Source: Planctomycetaceae bacterium
GTDB taxonomy: Bacteria; Planctomycetota; Planctomycetia; Pirellulales; Lacipirellulaceae
Length of the DNA: 16,255 nt
Direction of reading: 5' to 3'
Assembly: GCA_002713555.1 (NCBI GenBank)
Contig: PATG01000138.1
Coordinates: 2,312 to 18,566, forward strand
In this document: positions 1 through 7,200 of the stretch, one piece after another
Numbering within the stretch: position 1 is the stretch's first letter
How the letters are laid out: every line of letters starts with the position of its first letter
Program-made: the position numbers and the translations under genes
Notes under the pieces: generated by a model
Databases searched by the model: none
What the model was told of the DNA's origin: nothing
Seen by the model: only the letters and a program-made list of their open reading frames with translations

Positions 1-519
1 GCGGCGCAACCCGTAGCCTTGGCCGTCAGTCTGGTAGTATTCGCTGCGGTAGAGCAAACCTTCGATAAAACGAATCGAGGGACAATCGCGGGCGTCATAA
101 ACTAGTTCGACAAAGCCGCGTAGCGCAGTAGGGATTTCGGGGTAAAGGGGTTCCAGTGATTGGCCCTGGGGATGTGCGTCGAGAATCGTTTCCAGCTGCT
201 GGATCGACTTGCTCAAGAGCAAGAGATGTTCTTTCTCACGCTTTGTCTTCTCGAGTAGCTCTTTGATTTCGGGAGCCCGCTCAGGAGCGTATTGAATAAA
301 GGGTCCGCCAGACATTTCGGGGTCCTTGAGCGCCTCGACATGGACTTGCGGGTTATCGACAAACGATTCCATGATCGGCAGCTGCGACTCGGTCAGGTAA
401 CGAGCATGCGTGGCAGGCGGGATGAGATAGCTCCAGGCATACCACTGATTGACCATCGGCTCGGCAATGACGTCGGCCCGAAGTTTTGATTTTTTGGACG
501 TTGAATTGTTTTGGTTCAC
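1..519 (-). CDS. Partial CmlA-like / MBL-fold tailoring enzyme, N-terminal part
   Basis: The frame is open for exactly 173 codons from a GTG at 519 to the window edge, so the C-terminus is missing. The start is chosen because a GAGGAG ribosome binding site lies 8 nt upstream and because GTG overlaps the NRPS stop as GTGA. The visible part has a short polar N-terminus, then a W26-Y-A-W29 motif, an IPPA stretch at residues 33-36, GGPF at 71-74 and a Glu/Lys-rich helix near 80-105. I recall this pattern from the N-terminal domain of MBL-fold proteins encoded beside NRPS and PKS genes, including CmlA, a diiron oxygenase that beta-hydroxylates a PCP-bound amino acid. The metal-binding HxHxDH motif would lie outside the window, so activity cannot be judged. 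Tight coupling to the NRPS supports action on its PCP-bound amino acid (inference). The gene is near certain; the family call is moderate. Confidence 0.55.
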   Translation of the reverse strand, partial: MNQNNSTSKKSKLRADVIAEPMVNQWYAWSYLIPPATHARYLTESQLPIMESFVDNPQVHVEALKDPEMSGGPFIQYAPERAPEIKELLEKTKREKEHLLLLSKSIQQLETILDAHPQGQSLEPLYPEIPTALRGFVELVYDARDCPSIRFIEGLLYRSEYYQTDGQGYGLRR

Positions 520-533
520 AGAGCAATCTCCTC
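516..533 (-). promoter_or_regulatory. RBS and GTGA stop/start overlap coupling two genes
   Basis: On the minus strand GAGGAG (533-528) lies inside the end of the NRPS gene, 8 nt before a GTG start at 519-517. The NRPS stop TGA (518-516) overlaps that start as GTGA. This indicates translational coupling and fixes the start of the downstream gene. Confidence 0.75.
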
Positions 534-3500
534 ACGTTCGCCTTCCCCGGCGTCAGCGTTGACTAAATGTTGTAGATGTTGTTTGTGTTCGATTCGCTGC
601 GCAAGTTTGGCAACGGTTGGGGCATCGAAGAGGTCGATGACGGTGATCTCCACGTCAAATGTTTCCATCACTTGCGATACCAGACGCGTAGCAAGCAAAG
701 AATGTCCGCCGAGATCAAAAAAGTTGTCACCGGTGCCCAGATCCGATACTGACAAGGCTTCCGCAAAGATCGGAGACAGTTTTTTTTCGGTTTCTGTTCT
801 CGGCTGAGTTTTGGCCTGCGTGGCGACTTCTTCAGGTGAGGGAAGTGCCGCCTCGTCGAGTTTGCCGTTTTCGGTGAGCGGCAGCTCGTCGAGCCAGATG
901 AAGACCGATGGCAACATGAACTTTGGCAACTTCTCGGCCAGGTAATCGCGGATTTTTGCCGTTGATTCAGGCGGCGTCGTTTCCTGCTGGGTTTCGCAAG
1001 GGACACCATAGGCGACTAGCTGTTTGCCACCACTGGGGGTCTCGCGGATGCGGACCAGACCGATTTGAATGTAGGGATGCCCTTCGAGAACTCGCTCAAT
1101 TTCTGAAAGCTCGATCCGAAACCCACGAATCTTGGTCTGCTGATCTGTGCGGCCCACAATGCGAATGCGACCGTCGGGCAGATAACAAGCCAAGTCGCCC
1201 GTCTTGTAGAGCAGCGGCACGTTGTAGTTGCGCTCAGGGGCAGGAGGAAACGGATTTGGAATAAAACGCTGGGCCGTGAGCCCTGCCTGACGATGATAAC
1301 CGCGTGTGAGGCCGACCCCTCCGATGTGAAGTTCACCGATCACACCAATGGGAGTCAGTTCGAGTTGTTCGTCTAACACATAAAGTTGCTTGTTCGCGCT
1401 AGGCTTGATCGTCGGTTCGATCGGCTGACCATTACCACAACGCACCATGCTGGCGTTGACCGTGGCTTCTGTTGGTCCATAGGCGTTGATGAAGACGCGC
1501 CCCTGGCTCCAACTTTCAATCAGCTCTGGCGAAGGAGCTTCGCCGCCCACCAAGACCATCCGCAACGAGGGGTAATCGTCACTGGGTAGCGCCGCCAGTG
1601 CCGAAGGAGTCATCGTGAGGTGTGAGACTTTGTTGCGAAGTAGCAATGCTTGCAAATCAGGCCCCGGCAATACCGTGGTCGCAGGTGCCAACAGGAGCGT
1701 CGCGCCTGGGGCCAATGTCATCGTAAACTCAGGAACCGAACCATCAAAGCTGTAGGAAAAGAACTGCAGCACGCAGTCACCCTCATGCACGTCGCACACC
1801 CGGATTTTGTCTTCGGTCAAATTCACCAGGCCGCTATGCGAAACCAAAACGCCCTTGGGTTTTCCTGTAGTTCCCGAGGTGTAAATCAAGTACGCCAGAT
1901 TCTCGGCCACGACCTCGGCTTGAGGATTGTCTACCGCAGCGTCGCCGAGTTCCGCAGTGTCCAAGTCAATGCGTAGCGGTGCATGAGTGTCTTGTACGTC
2001 TGGCAGCTCGAAGTGACTGGTAGTCAATAAAACCTGAGCGTCGGCATCCTCCATCAAAAATTGGAGTCGATCCTTTGGGTAACCCGGGTCAAGCGGCATA
2101 TAGGCTCCGCCAGCTTTCATCACCGCGAGCATGGCTACCACCATTTCGATGCTACGATCCAGACAGATGGCCACAATTTTTTCTGGGCCGATTCCTTGTT
2201 GCCTGAGGTGGTGGGCCAGGCGGTTAGCGCGGCAATTCAGCTCGTGGTACGTCACTTCTAGACGTGAGCTCGCGTCGCCCCCATCAAAGATCAGAGCGAT
2301 TGCCTCCGGAGTTCGCTCAACTTGTGCTTCAAAAAGATGATGAAAACAAGCCGAGTCAGCATAGGGCAAGTCATGAGTGTTCCACTCCTCAAGCTGCACT
2401 CGCTGCTCGGCAGGTGGCAAAACAGCAAGTTCCGCCACGCGCTGCTCAGGCGCTTTGGCAATTGACTCAAGCAGCGTGACAAAATGAGTTGCCATCCGCC
2501 GAATCGTCGCAGGCGAAAATAAATCGCTATTGTATTCAAAACCGCCCACCAAGCCCTCGGGCGTTTCATACATGTCGACTGAAAGGTCGAGTTTGGCCGT
2601 GGTCAACTCCTGCGGCAGCCGGCGCAGGCTGAGCCCCGGCAATTCGATGTCGTTTTGCGGAGCGTTTTCCAAACGAAACTTCGCCTGAAACAGCGGGCTG
2701 AGGCTCATGTCACGGTCAGGCTGTACGGTTTCAACAAGCTTTTCAAACGGCAAGTCCTGGTGCTGATAAGCTTCAAGCGTCGTCTGCCTGACTTTTGCGA
2801 GAGTGTCTAGGAAGGTGTCGTCAGGATTGAGTCGGGTGCGAATTATCAAGGTGTTCACTAGTAGTCCGATGAGCCCTTCCACTTCTGGCCGGTGTCGGTT
2901 CGCAATTGGGGTGCCGACCAGCAAATCGTGCTGGCCGGTATAGCGCCTGAGCAACAGATTAAAGGCTGCCAGCAACGTCATGAACAAGCTGGCCGAGTTG
3001 GTTTGAGCAATCGCTTGCAGGGCATCGGCGACCTCTTGAGGAACGGAAAAATTCTCGACTGCCCCGGCAAAGGTCTGCACTCGCTTACGCGGAAAATCGG
3101 TTGGCAAGTTGAGTGTGGGCAATTCTCCGCTGAGTTGCTCACGCCAAAACCCGAGTTGCTCTTCTAGTACTTCGCCTTGGAGCCATTCTCGTTGCCAGAC
3201 GGCATAGTCGGCGTACTGAATGGAAAGGGGAGCTAGCTCGGCAGACTTTCCCAGCAGGCTCGCACAGTAGTGGCTGGCAAACTCCCGCAGCAAGACATCC
3301 GTCGACCAAGCGTCCGAGATAATATGGTGGACCGTAAACAGCACGATAAACCGCTCGATATCCACTCGGTAGACTGCTACTCGCAAAAGAGAATCGCGAG
3401 TCACATCGAAAGGACGTGCTGCATCCTCTCTGGCGGCTAGGCGGACTTGATTTTCAGCATCCGGCTGCTCGCGTAAGTCGATCTCTATGATTTCTAGTTG

Positions 3501-3950
3501 ACGAGAATCAGTGATGATTTGGGCAGGTTCCCCCGCTTCAGTAACAAAGTTAGTACGCAAAATCTCGTGGCGGCTTACGATCTCCGCGAAACTCTTGCGA
3601 AAAGCCGAGAGATCCAACAAGCCATTGATTTCGATGGCGAAAGGTATATTGTATACGGCCGTCTCTGGCTGCATTTCTTGCAGAAACCAAAGTCGTTGCT
3701 GGGAAAACGAGAGCGGAATTCTCGCTGGGTGCTGCTGCCTGCCAATCGTGTAGTCGCCAACTTTGCCATTGCCGGCCGACAGAAACTCAATGATTTCACT
3801 CTTTCGGTTGGCCAGTGTGCTTTGAACGGCCGCAACGATTTCGGGAGGACCGCTGCATTTGATCCGGTTGTCCGTAGCGCTAAGCCGTACTCCTTGACGG
3901 TACAGGTGAGCCAAAAGAGTTTCGATCGAATCCTGTTTCATATTAGTCAT
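516..3950 (-). CDS. NRPS, one module: TubC-type docking-C-A-PCP
   Basis: This single-module 1144-residue non-ribosomal peptide synthetase would condense one amino acid onto an incoming acyl chain. Residues 8-57 resemble a TubC N-terminal docking domain. The condensation domain (about 78-510) has RHEILRTNF and HHIISDA at 208-214; the final Gly of HHxxxDG is Ala. The adenylation domain (about 535-1035) has all core motifs: YIYTSGTTGKPKG from 688, NAYGPTE 822-828, YKTGDL 915-920 and NGK ending in Lys1030. The PCP (about 1055-1122) carries its phosphopantetheine serine at 1084 (GGHS). No epimerase, thioesterase or reductase follows. My hand-extracted specificity code is D-G-P-T-L-G-A-V-N-K, which I cannot assign. 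The start is the first ATG, with another at 3941; neither has a clear Shine-Dalgarno sequence. The docking domain suggests it receives a chain from another protein, most simply PKS2. Its stop overlaps the next gene. Confidence 0.96.
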   Translation of the reverse strand: MTNMKQDSIETLLAHLYRQGVRLSATDNRIKCSGPPEIVAAVQSTLANRKSEIIEFLSAGNGKVGDYTIGRQQHPARIPLSFSQQRLWFLQEMQPETAVYNIPFAIEINGLLDLSAFRKSFAEIVSRHEILRTNFVTEAGEPAQIITDSRQLEIIEIDLREQPDAENQVRLAAREDAARPFDVTRDSLLRVAVYRVDIERFIVLFTVHHIISDAWSTDVLLREFASHYCASLLGKSAELAPLSIQYADYAVWQREWLQGEVLEEQLGFWREQLSGELPTLNLPTDFPRKRVQTFAGAVENFSVPQEVADALQAIAQTNSASLFMTLLAAFNLLLRRYTGQHDLLVGTPIANRHRPEVEGLIGLLVNTLIIRTRLNPDDTFLDTLAKVRQTTLEAYQHQDLPFEKLVETVQPDRDMSLSPLFQAKFRLENAPQNDIELPGLSLRRLPQELTTAKLDLSVDMYETPEGLVGGFEYNSDLFSPATIRRMATHFVTLLESIAKAPEQRVAELAVLPPAEQRVQLEEWNTHDLPYADSACFHHLFEAQVERTPEAIALIFDGGDASSRLEVTYHELNCRANRLAHHLRQQGIGPEKIVAICLDRSIEMVVAMLAVMKAGGAYMPLDPGYPKDRLQFLMEDADAQVLLTTSHFELPDVQDTHAPLRIDLDTAELGDAAVDNPQAEVVAENLAYLIYTSGTTGKPKGVLVSHSGLVNLTEDKIRVCDVHEGDCVLQFFSYSFDGSVPEFTMTLAPGATLLLAPATTVLPGPDLQALLLRNKVSHLTMTPSALAALPSDDYPSLRMVLVGGEAPSPELIESWSQGRVFINAYGPTEATVNASMVRCGNGQPIEPTIKPSANKQLYVLDEQLELTPIGVIGELHIGGVGLTRGYHRQAGLTAQRFIPNPFPPAPERNYNVPLLYKTGDLACYLPDGRIRIVGRTDQQTKIRGFRIELSEIERVLEGHPYIQIGLVRIRETPSGGKQLVAYGVPCETQQETTPPESTAKIRDYLAEKLPKFMLPSVFIWLDELPLTENGKLDEAALPSPEEVATQAKTQPRTETEKKLSPIFAEALSVSDLGTGDNFFDLGGHSLLATRLVSQVMETFDVEITVIDLFDAPTVAKLAQRIEHKQHLQHLVNADAGEGEREEIAL

Positions 3951-4067
3951 TTATTTTGTTATTGAGGGCTCGCCGAGCGAATGTGGGATTAATGGATAGG
4001 CAATATCTGGCGTGTTAGAGGTGGCTAGGGGCTACCAACGCCAAGCTAGGAATTCTCTAGTTCACTG

Positions 4068-4096
4068 TTGAGAATCAATATCAATTGGGATATTAT
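4068..4096 (+). promoter_or_regulatory. Candidate sigma70-type promoter for the PKS genes
   Basis: TTGAGA (4068-4073) matches the -35 consensus in 5 of 6 bases. It is followed by a 17-bp spacer and TATTAT (4091-4096), 5 of 6 to the -10 consensus. Transcription would start near 4103, leaving a leader of about 170 nt that contains repeat copy A. Spacing and placement are good, but there is no experimental support. Confidence 0.45.
4069..4083. promoter_or_regulatory. Candidate Fur box (7-1-7 palindrome)
   Basis: TGAGAATCAATATCA matches the Fur 7-1-7 consensus TGATAATNATTATCA at 12 of 14 fixed positions, differing at the fourth and tenth bases. It overlaps the -35 hexamer and spacer of the candidate promoter, where a bound repressor would block RNA polymerase. 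It lies between divergent genes and could serve both. The match is by eye against a consensus from other phyla, so it remains a candidate. Confidence 0.35.
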
Positions 4097-4175
4097 GGTG
4101 TAAGAGTCTCCCGGTTTCAAGGGTCTATCACGGATTCTATCTACGGAAACAGTTGCGGCCTTTAGTCGAAAAATG

Positions 4176-4247
4176 AAACAGGAGGAAACAGCGAGAACAG
4201 AGGAAAAAGCAGCCTCACTCTTAAGTTCCCTCTTTTACCTCTTGCTC
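4176..4247. repeat. Palindromic repeat copy A (non-coding, 5' leader)
   Basis: This is a diverged 72-bp copy of the repeat found three times inside PKS1. The left arm (4176-4202) contains CAGGAGGAAACAG, shared with copies B and D. The right arm (4221-4247) pairs with it at 17 of 27 positions and is followed by CAAAA, as in the other copies. It lies between the candidate promoter and the PKS1 ATG, so its transcript could fold into a long imperfect hairpin in the leader. At 72 bp its two arms are out of phase relative to the 70-bp coding copies, fitting its non-coding position. Confidence 0.7.
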
Positions 4248-4272
4248 AAAACCTCCCACGTATTTCCTCCAT

Positions 4273-7200
4273 ATGCTGCCAGACACTGATTTATCTCGCT
4301 TGACCATTGCAGAGATCTTGGCGCTGCGCGCCGAGCATCAACCAGATCAGGTCGCAATTTATGTCGAACGCCAAACACAAGCGAAAGATTGGCAGTCGCA
4401 GTACCGTCCTATTACTTATGTCCAGTTGCACAGCCAAGCCATTGCCGTTGCCGCCGAATTAGGCCAGTTATCTCGACCGACTGCAGGGGAAAATCGAGTA
4501 GTCATCGCACAACCGCCCGGCCTCGAATTAGTTGCTTCGTTTTTCGGTTGTCTTTACGCAGGTGCGATCGCAGTGCCCATCCAGCCGCCACGTGGACCGG
4601 AAAATCGATCCAACGTTGATGGCGAACGCTGGCAACAAGTGTTCTTAGATTCTGACCCCAGTGCCGTACTGACAAGTGCTGAGTTGCTCAGTAGAGTTCA
4701 AGAATCCGCGCCGCCTGCAACACCGATCCTGGTGACAGACCAACCTCAGCCGAGCGAGAAGCAAGCGAATTGGCAAGACGTCAGTGCTTCAATCGCTTTT
4801 CTGCAATACACTTCTGGCTCCACCGGCACGCCGCGTGGTGTCGTAGTCACCCACGCCAATTTGACACACAACTTAGAGCAGATCCGCTGCCGTTTTGGAC
4901 ATACGAATACCAGTCGAGGGGTGATCTGGCTTCCTCCTTACCACGACATGGGACTGATCGGAGGTATCCTCCAGCCGATTTATGCTGGCTTTCCGGTGTT
5001 GTTGATGTCTCCGCTTTCTATGATCCGCAATCCCTTTCGCTGGTTGGAAGCCATTAGTAACTTTCGAGCGACAACCAGCGGCGGACCGAATTTTGCCTAT
5101 CAATATGCTGTCGATAAGATTTCGCCTGAAAAGTGCAACAACTTGGATCTAAGCAGTTGGGATGTTGCTTTTGTAGGAGCGGAACCCGTGCGCATGAACA
5201 CGTTGCGTCGGTTTGCGGAGAAATTTTCTCCCTACGGTTTTCGCGAGTCGTCGTTTCTGCCTTGCTACGGATTAGCCGAAGCGACTCTCATGGTGAGTGG
5301 AAGATCAGGTTTGAAGTTTTCAACTTCTGATGACCGGCAGCAGCAAAAATCCAATAGCTCTTTGAGTCCTCAGTTACAACAAAATGCGATTGTCTCTTGC
5401 GGCCAAGCTGCAAACGGCGTGAAAGTGCGCATCGTTGCTCCTGAAACACAGCTGCCATGCTCGTCGGGAACGATCGGCGAAGTTTGGATTGCCGGTCCCA
5501 GTGTTGCCCGTGGCTATTGGAATCGCGAACAAGAAAGCGTAGCAACCTTTCAAGCAAAGTTGAAGCTTCCGTCTGATAACTCCACCGACCATTTGCGAAC
5601 GGGAGACCTAGGTTTTCTGCGAGATGGCGAGCTGTTTTTGTGCGGCCGCATGAAGGATCTGATCGTCATTCGCGGGCAAAACTACTTTCCCACAGATCTA
5701 GAACAATGCATCGAAGCATCTAGAGCGACTTCAGCCGAGAATTGTACGGCTGCATTTTCTGTAGACGATGGTGATGCCGAACATTTGATTGTCGTGCAGG
5801 AAGTCCCTCGATCGCTTCAAGAACAGTCCGCTATCGAAACGGTGGCCAGCGAGATCCGAGCATCGATCTCCGCCTCGTTTGCGTTGAATGTCCACGAATT
5901 CGTAGCCGTGAAGTCAGGAAGCTTGCCAAGAACTTCTAGCGGAAAGATTAAACGCTTTGCCTGCAAGCAAGCCTACCAAACGGGAAGCTTTAAATTAGTA
6001 GGCGGCTCGGTAGGCACATTCCAAAAAATAGAACAGGAGGAAACAGAGAAGACAGAGGCTGAGTATTTTAATTCTCCATTGCCTCTGATTACTCCGGTTC
6101 AAAAAACAGAAATTCACAATTGGCTCATTGCAGAACTGTCAGCAAAATTAAAAGTTGAAGCTGCCGAAATTTCTGCCAGTCGTCCTTTGGCAGAATTAGG
6201 AGTCGATTCAGTCGCTGCCGTTGAAATTGCCGAAGCACTTTCCAGTAAGCTTCAACTCGAGCAGCCGCTCGATCCCACAATTGCCTGGCAATATCCAACC
6301 ATTGATGCCTTGTGTGCATTCGTTGCTGAACGTTGCAGCATGGGGCGAGAGGAAATGGAACAAGAAGGGATAGAACAAGAGGCAACTGAGGAAACAGAGG
6401 GCCGGCGCCTTGCTTCTCCGTTACCTCTGTTTGCTCCTGTTCAAAAAGATCAGTCAGAGCCCATCGCCGTTGTGGGCATATCGTGTCGTTTCCCTGGCGG
6501 CGCCAATTCGCCGCAAGCGTTCTGGCGTTTGCTTCGTGAGGGCACCGACGCAGCGACAGAAATTCCGGCGGATCGTTGGGACGTTGACGCTTATTTCGAC
6601 CCCGACCCCGAAGCCATAGGGAAAATGTATACTCGAGTCGGAGCGCTGGTCGATGATGTGTTTGACTTCGATCCAGAGTTTTTTGGCATTTCACCTCGTG
6701 AGGCACTCGCACTTGATCCTCAGCAACGCTTGCTCCTGGAAGGCTGCTATCTCGCTCTTGGAGATGCCGATCATTCGCCGTCTGCTTTGCGTGGTTCGAA
6801 TACGGGCGTTTATGTTAGCCTCGGTCCCGACGACTATGCGCAACGTCATAGACATCTAGGTGACTTGTCGTTTGTCAATCAGCATAGCAGCCTGGGGGCA
6901 ATGCGCGGGGTCGCCGCAGGACGTGTTTCTTATGTCTTTGACTTCAACGGACCAACGATGCAAGTCGATACGACCTGCTCTTCGTCTCTGGTAGCCACGC
7001 ACCTGGCTTGTCAGGCCCTGCGAAATGGTGAAGCAGATCTCATGTTGGCAGGAGGCGTGAATCTTATTCTCTCACCCGAGTCGATGGTTGCCTGCTGCAA
7101 ATTACGCGCATTGTCACCTGATGGCCGCTGCGCTACTTTCGCCAATCAGGCCAATGGCTACCTGCGCGGCGAAGGCTGTGGCATCGTAGTATTGCAGCGG

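Larger units (their letters stand above)
3951..4272. other. Divergent intergenic control region
   Basis: 322 bp separate the divergent NRPS and PKS1 starts. The region holds a candidate rightward promoter, an overlapping Fur-like palindrome and, nearer PKS1, one diverged copy of the palindromic repeat that also occurs inside PKS1. I see no convincing minus-strand promoter. TTGATA-like hexamers exist on that strand but lack a good -10 partner. No RNA gene is apparent. Confidence 0.7.

Noticed and set aside
3301..3330. Condensation motif HHxxxDG ending in Ala considered as an inactivating change
   Set aside because: The second His and the Asp are intact, and Ala at this place (HHIISDAWS) is a variant I recall in ordinary active condensation domains.
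3498..3965. 155-codon plus-strand ORF opposite the start of the NRPS gene
   Set aside because: It lies antisense to clearly recognisable TubC and condensation-domain coding sequence and shows no recognisable protein motif.
4173..4289. Short leader ORF (ATG 4173, 38 codons, MKQEETARTEEKAAS and onward) overlapping the PKS1 start
   Set aside because: It begins inside repeat copy A, has no RBS, and its composition is that of the repeat. A regulatory upstream ORF cannot be excluded, but nothing supports one.
6125..6712. 195-codon minus-strand ORF across the ACP1/KS region, containing an EQEQTEVTEK stretch
   Set aside because: It is a shadow of PKS1. The EQE/TE stretch is only the reverse reading of palindromic repeat copy C.
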